DNA from: Pomacea canaliculata
Taxonomy: Eukaryota; Mollusca; Gastropoda; Architaenioglossa; Ampullariidae
Direction: 5' to 3'
NCBI RefSeq assembly: GCF_003073045.1
Contig: NC_037592.1
Coordinates: forward strand, 5,755,924 to 5,819,923
DNA length: 64,000 nucleotides
Position numbers and translations under genes: made by a program
In this document: one piece after another, positions 47,901 to 59,200 of the stretch
How the letters are laid out: every line of letters begins with the position of its first letter
How positions within the stretch are numbered: position 1 is the stretch's first letter
The notes under the pieces: model-generated
What the model was told of the DNA's origin: nothing
Database searches by the model: none
The model's input: only the letters and a program-made list of their open reading frames with translations

Positions 47901-50772
47901 CGTCACGACTGTACTATATTTTAAACATTATTCTATTAAACTCACAATTTACAGTACAATGTAAACGTCATACTCTTAAGAAAAGTTTGTGACGTCAGTA
48001 TCGTGATCAGTAAAACAGTTGATGGCGACAGTGACGAACGACAAGCAGCCATAATGGATCAAAATTTAATTTACGCACCACGAAATTTCAATATATTATA
48101 ATGTAATGTTAAATGTAATTCAATATCATATGTTTATCATAATATCAAGAATTGTTGTCAAATGACCAGCTCTGTGTGTTTCGCTGATGTTAGCACCTAA
48201 CACACACACACACCGCTTACATAAATGTTTGAGCGAGCTACTGAAGAAGAGTGAGATATATTTATGCTGAATTTTCGTTAAGTTTAGGATTCGTATTCAT
48301 AAACATCGTCAGACCAGCTAAAGGTAAAATTTCTGTACTTGGGTAGGGAAATTGCTGGTTAAGTTAATCTGACAGGCACCTAAGGCCCGATTCACGAACC
48401 ATCTTTTAGCTATGTCAACCAAACGAAATTCATCAAGCATTCACCAAATAATAAAAATATTAATTCATTTTTATTCGGAAGAAAAATAACTAATGGAAAA
48501 AAAACAAATGGTACAGATTACTAATTCAATAAAGACAACATGTATAAACCAGTTCAGTGTTTATAAATCTGAGAAATTTATTTTTCCAATCTACAAAAAT
48601 CTGTGTTTGCTTTTGTTGATCGAAATAAATCTTGATTTCCGCGATATTTATCATACATGGAAGAAAGATATCGATAACTAACCAGCTGGTAGAAGGATTG
48701 GGGCAGCTTCTCATTAAATTTATAAATACGAGCTCTTAACCGCCATTCGTGAGTTGCCGATTTAACCTGGCTGGAAAACGATCTGGGTGACTTTGTTTCA
48801 TGACTTCGATCTCTAAACCATAGACTGGAAAAAACAACAGTTGACATATAGATATGAATGCTTACGAACACAGACTGGAACTTGTTGACTCCACACTCCA
48901 TTTGACAAACAGGCTGCAAAGTCCTGCCCCACAAGACTGAACTTCTTCTTACACTCGAAGAGGGCCATTCTGCCACGGATCTTCACTCGGCCATTCTTTA
49001 GGACTGGTTGAGGACAAGGCTTTTCTAGATTTCAAAAGACCAATAAAAGACATGAGGGAAGAACTATATGTTTAAATAGAAAACATAGTTGGAAAATAAC
49101 CATGTCTTCTAAAAAAAAGTGAAATAAAATTTCTGCAACGCATTCTTGATTTTTACTGCTTATCTGTGAAGGAGGGTGGAGACATTTTTTTTTTTGTTAC
49201 ACCTGAAGTAGGCCATTTTGCCACCACTAATCTTCACTCGCCCATTCGTCAGGACTGGTTGAGGACAAGTATTTACTATATTAAAAACACAACAACAAAG
49301 CGAGTGAAAAACTAGCTAATTCAAAAGAAAACCTAATAAATAGGATGGATCTGCAAACATTATTATTCAATGCACTTGTGCCTAGGGGAGTATTAGAGGT
49401 AAATAACCACGTTTTTTAACATAGTTGATTAAATTTTGTCAAGAATACCTCGTGTCTTTTCTCGACCATTTTTCAGTCTCAGTTCAGGACAGGTATTTAC
49501 TAGATGAAGTAATAGAAAACTCTAACTGTATGTTTATAGTTATGAATACAAGAAGTCATTACACAGGCTCCTTTACAATGTCTATTGGAGTTTATTTTTT
49601 AATTATTAGATAAAGCTTATTGTACCGTTTCCCAAAATGGAAATAATTCCATCATGTTTACAAACATAACCTTTTATAAAAAAGTTTAGCAATGCTGACA
49701 TCAGGATTGTACATAGATGCAAGTCGTTAAGATAATAGCAAATGGGAATGATGAGCCACAAATAATTTAATATGTGGTTTAATTGATTAATTATTAATGT
49801 GAATGGAAACAAAATATTTGTATTCGTCTGATTTTGAGAAGTTTGAATTCTGCATTGAGATTTGCCGAACCATCAGTATCAATTTGCGCATCAGTAAAAT
49901 ACGATACAGTAATTGTCACAATTGTCACAATTGTCACAAGCGCCTATTGGAACATTAACTAAGTGGTTAATCTGACCAACAACACATGAATTGGAACAAT
50001 CCCCTATTGCAGCGTTAGGGCAAGAAAATTTTAGATGTGCTGTACTGACATTCTTTAGTTCGTATCAAGTGCCACAAATATTTTTTTGTTACTCACTATT
50101 TGTGGATTTTTCTTTTTAGGTCTTCAAGACTGTTTACGAGAAAACATGGATGGACAAACGAAGAAAGAAGAAGACAATGATTCCATTCTGAAGGAGATCG
50201 CCTACACAAATCCTTCTTTCTTTCACACGCTCTGCCAGCTGTATGATAGCCATCAAGTGTGAGCTCCGCCATGACAACCTCGTCTGTTAACGTCCTTTTC
50301 ATTGTCCCTCGTGCTGACCTGAAGCTTTGTCCCCAAACACAATGGAACACGAGAGCCCCCCTCGTGGAGAGAGCATCTATATTTAGTAACAAGATGCTGA
50401 GAGAGGTTCACCCTCCCCTCTTGCTGTTGGAAGGAACTCTCGAGTCCCTCGCCATGGAAGATCATGAATGGTCGGTGCTTGTCTGAAGATGATGAGTGGC
50501 GGAGAACAATGCTGTTAATCTCGTGGTTTGTAATTGCTACTGTTTTATTATGTGCTAATAGAGACATTCATTCTGACTGTAGGAGTGGAAAGAGGAAATA
50601 ATAGTTGTAAGAAATCGCGATGAAAGAAGAATTTTATTTATTTGCCAATACAGAAAATACTAATCTAATTGTTACCCTTCTCCCCGAAAAAATGTGACAA
50701 TAGCTTACCCATCTCCTCCAAACTGTACCTAGTCATCATCAGCAGCAGTAGCAGACAGGGACAGGTGTTCAT
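44194..50772 (-). CDS. Gene D: sushi-sushi-MAM paralogue with tandem-repeat stalk and no transmembrane helix
   Basis: Eight exons in transcription order: 50772-50709, 49024-48866, 47832-47668, 47196-47050, 46640-46509, 46229-46087, 45973-45880 and 44987-44194. They total 1698 nt, or 565 residues, in one frame. Signal peptide MNTCPCLLLLLMMTRYS. Sushi 1 ([18 protein letters not shown]) is almost identical to gene C; sushi 2 has MRREGPPTLMCDG. The MAM domain shows [25 protein letters not shown] and [16 protein letters not shown] exons 2 and 3 are 6 and 3 nt shorter than in C, both in-frame losses. The last exon encodes an acidic linker and about 14 copies of a TTDMTTKDVV-like repeat, then ends in FQFQFQFLYFF with no membrane helix. 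Predicted secreted, unless an unseen alternative exon restores a membrane tail. Promoter unknown; lies 2 kb downstream of gene E on the same strand. Confidence 0.82.
44310..44755 (-). repeat. Coding tandem repeat of gene D stalk (about 30-bp unit)
   Basis: About 14 copies of a unit encoding TTDMTTKDVV, mostly 30 bp with some longer units containing ISA. On the plus strand each copy reads GACGACGTCTTTAGTCGTCA. All unit lengths are multiples of three, so the frame is kept. The internal palindromic GACGTC/TGACGACG symmetry also keeps antisense frames open. Confidence 0.93.
49199..49275 (-). pseudogene. Decayed sushi exon copy 1 (5' half)
   Basis: Reverse-strand reading after a TATAG acceptor gives NTCPQPVLTNGRVKISGG and then KMAYFRCNKK, clearly the first half of sushi 1. 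It then runs into a poly-A tract (plus-strand T run at 49185-49195) where the third and fourth Cys should be, and there is no donor. It is therefore a truncated exon duplicate in gene D's intron 1. Confidence 0.8.
49438..49501 (-). pseudogene. Decayed sushi exon copy 2 (5' end only)
   Basis: After a TCTAG acceptor the reverse strand reads NTCPELRLKNGREKTRG and then diverges. The start (T-C-P, L-K-N-G-R) matches the paralogous sushi 1 exons. It is more diverged than copy 1 and lacks the rest of the domain. It is about 170 bp 5' of copy 1 in gene D's orientation. Confidence 0.65.
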
Positions 50773-51284
50773 GTCGGATGGTCAGAATTTATTCTCTGAA
50801 AAAAGAATGCGAGGTCAGGTAGTGCAGTTTACCAGCGCCGTTTCTTAAGTTGTGCAAGACGGTGATGTCCTTTGAATGGTGTATGGGCCTTGTTGTCTCC
50901 TTTAGGGAGTCGCCCACAGGGCTTTATACTCCACAACCACCTCGTAGCCGTATAACAACCGGATTTGCGCAGGAAGCTGCTTGTTAAGCTCGCCAACTAT
51001 TCTGATCCTGCAAGGAACTGCCCAAGGCCGAGCGGTGAAACACGATCCACACATTGCTACTTGGTGACCTGACATCCACCATGACCACACACGCCTGCAT
51101 GCATGCATGCATAATAGAAAATTTCACAAATACTGTAAGATATTTAGCTCTTTATGGATGCCAACAAATGAAGGTCCATTGATGCCAGACAGGTAAATAA
51201 TTGGAACTAAAAGAATAACTTGAGTGTTATGTGTACCTGCACTCTCTCAAGTCTGGAGCTAGACGAAAACATGTTTTCTAGGGG

Positions 51285-51420
51285 ACGCAAATTTTGTGAA
51301 AGGAAGAAAACCCTAGAGGACCGGGATGACGCTGTTCCTCAGGCATTGTCATAGGGTCAAGGCCATATTTTGGAGAATTAATGAGTGTTGTGATTGAGGT
51401 TCACTGAACCTGATGACCTC
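51285..51420. repeat. Copy 2 of a duplicated 5' flank segment
   Basis: Partner of 43045-43200, about 0.5 kb upstream of gene D's ATG. Both copies are followed on the plus strand, at 150-300 bp, by CA-rich DNA. The similarity is partial and was judged by eye. Confidence 0.45.
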
Positions 51421-51893
51421 TATCAACCTTTTTCTGTTCTCAAACGTGTGTGAAGAAGGTGCGCGTTGCGAGAGCGACTCAGTCGACGAACAGTGATTAT
51501 ACTCATACCACGGGTAGTTTCTATAGCATCTACACACCAACCTGCACATCATGTCTCGAGCTTTCCGTTATGCTTTTGTCTTTCTGTCGACCCCGCACAC
51601 AAAATCACACACACACACGAGCGCATGCCAATACATACACGCCAAAAAATTAATTAATGAAAGCAGGCTAGATTGTTATGTTTTAATAGCAATAAAAATG
51701 TATATCATCATAACATTCCTTGCTGGGCTTTCTATCGTTTTTACAAGAAATCCAAGCTCGCCGTGAGTGTTTCTGTTTACATGTTAATTGTTTCGTAGCG
51801 TCCATTGGTTTGCTTTTTTGAAAGCGAAATAATTTTTCCATAATACTGAAAAGGGACAAAGAATAAAGCTATACAAAACGCTCTAAATGTTGT

Positions 51894-51894
51894 A

Positions 51895-51946
<52 letters not shown>
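51894..51946. repeat. (AAT)n microsatellite
   Basis: About 17 tandem AAT units in the E-D intergenic region. Confidence 0.96.
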
Positions 51947-51947
<1 letters not shown>

Positions 51948-52833
51948 GATTAGTATATTTTTGTACTGTAGAGCCAATGCACCAATAAAAGCAAATAATT
52001 TTGAAAAAGCTCCTAAGAATCGTTTAAACACAGAACATATATATTAACAAGTAATTGCAAACAGACATTGTAAAACTGTAATAAACGATTAAGTACCAAG
52101 CAAGTCATAAATGCAAGGCAGAAAAAGATAATGCTGTGCACGAGCATGCCACAAGATGACAGCAGTCGGTTTGAGCAGTGATGGCGAGGCGGAGTCCACA
52201 GTTTTTTTTTAATGAAGTTGTGAATCAGGGAAGCCACAGAACTATAGTGCACTCAGCTCACGATGGCCAATGTAAGCATAAAAGCATGTTGACCGGCGAC
52301 GAAGACAAGTAGACATGTCGGATGTCTCATCAACATAGGACACACCACATCAACAGTTACTGTATACCGATGACACACGTACATCCTTAGTCTAAAATGT
52401 AAGGAACAAGCTATTAGGTGGTTCGGCGATTAAAAAACTGTAAAAACTAAGCAAGCAAACATGTCATCTGTGGTTGACAAACAGTCCCATGATACGACAA
52501 ACAACGTAGCTGCACTTTCATTAACACGGTTCATGGCTTCATCGATTATGTAAGCATCAACCCCCGTACTTAAGCCAACAAGATAAAAAAAAATAGAATG
52601 AAATTTTTATAATGAAAACCGATATAGATAGATATGTAGAACAAACGAAAGTTAAATTTTAGCACACGGACTACACCTAAACGAACTTTTTCTAGGAGGC
52701 GTGCATAGTTTGTATAGTTTGGTAAGCAGATGAGCAAAGTGCCTGGCTTTTCCCCTTTTCCCAATCCTCTCTCTCCCCCTTACCCTCATCTGTGGTAAAA
52801 ATAATCCTCTTCTTCTTTCTTCAATTGTGCACT

Positions 52834-55800
52834 TTATGGTGTGGTAAAAGTAACGCAAGCTCTAGTCTCTGGTGCTGTCTGTGAGGACAACTCGGGGTTC
52901 TCTCTCAGCAGCCAATAAGTGGTTTGCATCCCCTTGCCCTGAAACATCAAGTCGCTGACAAGCGCGTGATACTGTGCTTTTTATTGTTGTCAGGGCCATT
53001 AACTACCAATATTACAATTAATCTTGTAAGATGATGTCAACTTTACATAATTCTCCTGTTGATTCATGTCAAAGACAACAAAGTTAACTCCACGCAAAGG
53101 TGAGATGGATAGACCTGTCATTAGGTTTTGTGTGAATAAAGAATGAGAAACGTGGCTGCCATTGGAACGATGTCTACAATGATGTCACGCACAAACACAA
53201 AAGCGGTTGGGAGAGATGAATAGTCCTACCTTCATTTTCACCTGTCCTCTCAGCTCAGTCACAAACGTTCCATATTTGTCGAGAATCTCTTTAGTTGAAG
53301 AACTCACGTGGATCTTCAGAGCTGATAATAAATTAAAGCGTATTTATAAACGATCTTGACACATACTTAAAATTTGTCTCATACCGCCATGGCAACGTGA
53401 GCGATGGAGTGAAAGAAAGAGAGAGAGAGGGGGGGGTAGTGACATAAGTTTCTGTCCTGGTGTAAAATAACTGCATAGACCCACCTTCACCTGTAGACTC
53501 CATTCGCGAGGCAGTGTTGACAGTGTCTCCGAACAGACAGTATCGGGGCATCTTCAGCCCTACTACCCCAGCACAGCATGGTCCTGCCATAGAACAAAAA
53601 AGCCTCTACTTGACTGGTCTGACAAACATGAGATTGTTTTAAAATTCTAGTGTGGTTCAACAATTTAATCTATTATAATGAAAAGGTAAAATGTGGGCAA
53701 GATACTGTTTCTCAGGTCTAGTGAATATCCTTCCTCTGTTCTCAAGATACACGAGAAAGAAGTCACCACCCTCTCACCAGAGTGGACACCGATGCGCAGC
53801 AGCAGATGGTCTTGAGGTCGGTGCCGGATGTGGAAGGTCTGCGTGCGGACCAGGAGCTGCAGCGCCATGCGGCAGATCTCGGCGGCGTGCGAGTCGCGGT
53901 TTTGTTGCGGCAGGCCGGACACCACCATGTAAGCATCGCCGATGGTCTCCACCTGGACACAGGCATGCGACATGGGACTGAACATCGAGAAGGACTGGCG
54001 GTGACTGACCGTGAAGGCCTTGCATACCGTTGATTTCCAATCATTTCTTATATTTTTCACAGTTTTTCTACAAATCATTGCTTCCCAAATTTTTTTTAAT
54101 CGACGCCAATAGTTCTCATGACATTAGGTTCTAGCCAAGCTTATCAAGAAATTTTCTAGTGGTTATTTTGTTATTTGTTCAGACAGTACCCAGTAGTTAA
54201 CAAGCCCCTTCACGACACTTTCTGTAATCTTGGTTTGATTGAACTTGTTATTTTAAAAATAAATTGTCCTGCTGAGATAGTTGACAGCTTTCAATTTGTT
54301 TACTTCAAAATACTCGAATGGTATTCCAGCTGTGATGAAGAGAGAAACATTGCAATTTTCTACTGGTGTCATGCTTACCTTGTACACATCGTAATTCTCG
54401 ATGACAGAATCAAACAATGAGTAGAGATCATTGAGAAACTCAACAACCTGAAACACGTAAGAGTGAAAGAAGTTTTAGTGCAGCAGTTAAAAAGAAACAG
54501 GTTTGCTCTAAACTATTATTTTCTTCATTATCCTGACACAATAAACACATTGCGCTGAGTTTACAAATTTTATGAATAAAGTTCAATGTATTTTACGGTA
54601 AATCGTGAATTGTTATGACAAAGAATAAAAAACCCAACAACTTTAAATCTTAAACCTTATTCATTTTTTAATCTTTGAGTTTTCTCGTCTTTATTAATAC
54701 ATACAAGCCTAAATAATCAAAGTAATACACAGGAGGGAAATGATTTCGGAGATTATAATCGCAAATGTTTTCAGACAATGTGCTAGGAGGATCTATCTAT
54801 CTATCTATTCCTCTTCGTGCATCAGGTTGCACATAAGGCCTCAACCAGAGTCCGCCACCGATGTCGATCGGCTGAAACCCGCTCTAGGTGACCCCATGTC
54901 CAGCCCTTTCCTTTCATCTCCCTTTCCACTGTTCTTCTCCAAGTTTCCTTTGGGCGGCCTCGTTTTCTTCGGCCGTCTGGAGTCCATCGTAGGGCGACTG
55001 TGGAAAGGTCTGCTGTCTGCTGGCGAAGCATATGTCCAATCCATCGCCAACGCCTTCGTTGAACCTGCGTGGTGATGGACTTGGTTTCAGTTCTTCGGTG
55101 GAGTTCTTCGTTGCTGATGGTATTTGGCCAAAAGATGTTAAGTATGCGCCTGAGGCATCTGTTTTGGAAGACGTCAAGCTTGTTACTGATGGTTTTGGTC
55201 ATCTTCCAGGATTCTGATCCTTAAAGGAGGGTGCTGATCACATTTGACTTGAAGATTCTCAGTTTGATCTTCTGGCTGATGTTTTTTGCCTTCCATGTGC
55301 TCCTGAGTGAGGCGAAGGCCTGGCTGGCTTTCGCCAGTCGGGCTCGAATCTCCACCGCTAGGAGGATAAGGAACACGAAACACATTGTGTGTCTGGTGAT
55401 GACAACTCTAAACTACAGGCATACAACAAATGTGTCGGCTAATTTTTTATTTTATGATTTCAGAAAAAAACAAGAGTTGTTTACGCAGATGGTAAGTTTG
55501 AGAGCATTGGATGCCCAATGGCTGCGATAATGAGCACCTAACACACCTCCCTAACACCTCCCTGTACACTGATAATTGTATTGATAAGACTAGAAAAGTT
55601 TTGCTATTATTGTTTAACAATGAACCTGCATGGGGGTGCTGTCAGCGGACATGGTGGTGAAGCCCACGATGTCGCTGAAGTAGATGGTGACGCAGTCGTG
55701 CAGCTCAGGTACCACGGCTTTGCCCTGTCGCAGCTGCTCAGCCACACACCTGTCCACAGAGCGGCGCTAGTGAGTCCATGCAGGTGGCTCGTGGAGGGAA

Positions 55801-56235
55801 CCAGGTAGTGAAGACGGTAGTTTATATATAATGGTAGCATGTAGCAATAAGTGGCTGCTTTATACATTTCCCTGACACGACTTTTACAATAACACAAGAG
55901 TTTTTAATTTTAATTATGTTCACATATGAACTATATCACTGATAGGTCTTTCTTTGGACTTGTACCGAGCTGGAATCATCTCAGGCGCAGTCTCTCTCTC
56001 TCTCACACACACACAGAGTATAGTATAAACAGGTTGTTGATATACTCCTACCGATGTCTAGCTATCAACAAACATGTCACACAGTCACCTTGGCAGTATC
56101 TGATACAACAACATCTCCGATTTTTTCTTTTCTTCAATCAGCTCGAGAGTTCTTTCTTCCACGACATCTTCGAGGTTGCTAGCGTACTCTTCCAGCCGTT
56201 TGATGAGTGTGTCCACGAGGTTGACATCCCTGTTG
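52834..56235 (-). CDS. Gene E exons: dimerisation coiled coil and guanylate cyclase catalytic domain
   Basis: The 56235-56089 exon carries the signalling helix ([20 protein letters not shown], then YQILPR). The catalytic exons follow. FSDIVGFT supplies the first metal-binding aspartate. VETIGDAYM has the Glu and [15 protein letters not shown] the Cys that favour guanine over adenine; the latter also has the catalytic Asn and Arg. The last exon reads [11 protein letters not shown] and continues for about 20 residues to the stop. No key residue is missing, so the enzyme looks intact. Confidence 0.93.
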
Positions 56236-59200
56236 CTGCAGCACAGTGACCGCAAAGTATTAAGTTCACTATCTCTGGCAATTTCAGGGCCAGTTAGTCA
56301 TACGGGATTTATTTCTGGAGCTAATGAGTCTTTCTGTAAATACAATATTCAAGCGAACTACGGAAAGCTTAATTGTACGTTAATCGGTGGAAAAAGTAAA
56401 TTCATCGAAGTAAAAAAATATTCGACAAAATTAATACAATCAATCAGTCAATCAATACTCGTAGGCTGTTTTTCCGCATCCTCCTCCTCCTCCAACATCT
56501 TTTTTATGTTTTTGACTTACTTGTGAAGTGCTTTCACTTTCTTGAATATGACTTCAAAGGTGGGGCGGAGTAGCGGCGACTCCTCCCAACACTGCAACAT
56601 CAGCAGCAACAGACCCGCCGGTGCCTCCTGGGCTGGCACTTTGGGTCTAAAGGGAGGCGACTCCCGAGCCATTACTTTATTCAGAATGTCTGCAAAAATA
56701 ATTTCCCTTTATTTGTGACTTGAAAGCTTAGAACAACCAGAGAAATAAACGATGAAAAGAGAAGGATGCTCGTTCCTTAACTTATTCTGGTGATAATTTA
56801 TGAGACTGAGTTTATATACGCTGGTCAACTGACCTGACCATACAACATCTTGAGCCAAAAATATTCATCTTTGAATTTTCGAAGACTGTCATGTGAGGGG
56901 CTCAGGGTTCAGACCTCGTCTCGGGACAATCTCTGTATGTGACACCTGTCCATAAGGCTGGGTGTTGGAGTTTTCTCCAGGTACTCCGGTTTCCTCATCC
57001 TTTCCTCCCCCGATAAAGCGATATCATCTCAAGGAGGAAACACTTTCCTACTAAATAAACCAATCAACCAAATGACACCTACCTTTTGTTTCGATGATGC
57101 CTCGGCATGTATCAAATGGAAGTGACCTGAGGATGATCTCCTCCAGAATTATACCAAAGCTGTAGACGTCTCCTTTCTGGCTGACACCGATCATAAGATA
57201 TGCCTTGCCAACCTTTCCGAGGTGTTCCGGTGCTACCCATAATAGTTCTGCGCATAATAAGACAATTTAGAGTTTCTTGACTTTTAAAAGACAAGAGATA
57301 AAATAATTAGTTACGTCGAAGATAACAAATAAGTGAGCTGCCTGCTAAAGAATAAATGAATTAATGGAAGAGCAAGCAAACGTGCGAGACTTTGTGACTG
57401 TATGTGTTTTGTGAAAACAGATGAGATGTAGGTTTTCCTGGAACTAGTCACCTTTGTTAACATGGTTATTATCTACACAGTCATCACTCACTTTCCAGAA
57501 ACTCGTGGTTGTTGTTGAGCTGGGACACGTGGCGGTGCCGCTGCAAGTCTGGCAGACCGAAGTCTGTCACCTTCAGGTTGAAGCGACCGTCCACAACACA
57601 GTTAGATGATGTGAGGTGGCCGTGGTACTGCAGACCTGAGTTGTGAATATACCGCATACCCTGTGAATATACCGCATACCCTGTGAATACACCGCATACC
57701 CTGTGAATATACCGCATACCCTGTGAATATACCGCATACCCTGTGAATATACCGCATACCCTGTGAATACACCGCATACCCTGTGAATATACCGCATACC
57801 CTGTGAATACACCGCATACCCTGTGAATATACCGCATACCCTGTGAATATACCGCATACCCTGTGAATATACCGCATACCCTGTGAATATACCGCATACC
57901 CTGTGAATATACCGCATACCCTGTGAATATACCGCATACCCTGTGAATATATCGCATACCCTGTGAATATACAGCATACCCTGTTAAAATGCTTCTTCGA
58001 ATGCATATTATTCCATGAAACTGTACAGCACACCCTGTACACGTCCTAGCATCACAGTAAATTAACCGTCAAACACAGAATGCAGGTGTATGAATGCAGA
58101 TATCCATCACTTTCCATCCCATAATTACGATAACTCAAATATTGGGCAGAATATTTACCAAGCGATTTTCACACTTTGAAAGTTTGTCTTTCTCATAGGA
58201 TCTAGCAGACAATCCATACGGGCAATTATTAAAACTTTTAAAAATGGTTGGGAACCGAATGAGGCATCAAATCCATGTCATAACATAAGTAGTCCGTATT
58301 TTTACACACGCGCTTAAACACACGAGCAGAAGGACACAAGTATACCCTCAACATTTACACAAACACACAAACAAAGATACATGTATATGCAAGTAAAAGT
58401 GAAGAAGGACACGTCATCTAACAGACAGCCTATCAAGTTGTTGCCTGTAACAGTCCTGTGACATGGCGACTGGTACGTCACTCGGAACGTCAACACCGGA
58501 AGCGAGTTACCCCTGTAACCGCAAGGTGACTCCCGGCAACCCCCAGTGGACCACTCTGCTCACCTTAATAACGTCCGTCAGCAAGGACAGCCGGAAAGTC
58601 CAGTCGAGCTTGATGTTTTCGTTGAGGAGCACATCCTGTTGGAGAGGAAATAATCGCTGATATTGGAGACGATAGTAGGAGGGGAAAGGTTGGGTGGAGA
58701 GCTGATAAATACTGGTACGGACGTTTGTAGCCCTAAATACCAGTGGTAGAAAAGGTAAACCTGCCTTGGTACAGGAGCCACCAGAAAACAATAAAAATGC
58801 AGTAAAAAACCTAACCTCTGATTAAAGTAGAAGATGGTATTACCAAGTCAGACATTATCTGTTAGTTTGATGCAATACTTTTGGGCTTGAAGAAGAAGAA
58901 CAAGAAGAACAAGAACAACAAGAACAACAAGAACAACAAGAACAAGAACAGAAACAAGAACAAAAATAACAAGAAATACAAAAACGAGTTTTTTCATTAA
59001 GAAAGGGAGGTAAGGTGACCACGTTTACTAGACGCAGACGATCTGTTTCAGGACAGCGTGTACCTGCAGACTTCCTTTGGGACAGTATTCTGTCAGGATG
59101 TACACCTTTTTAGGTTGTAAGCAAAGTCCTACAAATCTCGCCAAGTTCTCGTGCTGCAGGTCTCGCATCTGAAAAGAAACCATAGCAATCATGTCGTCAA

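Larger units (their letters stand above)
49025..50708 (-). other. First intron of gene D
   Basis: About 1.7 kb. The part near sushi 1 matches gene C's intron, then come two decayed sushi exons listed separately. The remainder to 50708 is AT-rich except for 50100-50480, which has no convincing exon. Confidence 0.6.
50773..52833. other. Intergenic region between genes E and D
   Basis: About 2 kb, holding gene D's presumed promoter, the second copy of the duplicated flank (51285-51420), a CA-rich tract at 51600-51630 and an (AAT)n array. No gene recognised. Confidence 0.5.

Noticed and set aside
50096-50567. Frames in gene D's first intron near 50.1-50.6 kb
   Set aside because: No splice-consistent link to gene D and no known domain; partial similarity to the gene C intron points to intronic DNA.
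57641-57985. CRISPR array
   Set aside because: Units are directly adjacent with no unique spacers, the host is an animal, and the array lies inside a gene.
57484-58042. Three overlapping minus-strand frames of 134-157 codons with [14 protein letters not shown] repeats
   Set aside because: They are read-through of the 20-bp minisatellite, open in all three frames because three units make 60 bp. Only the last unit belongs to a gene E exon.
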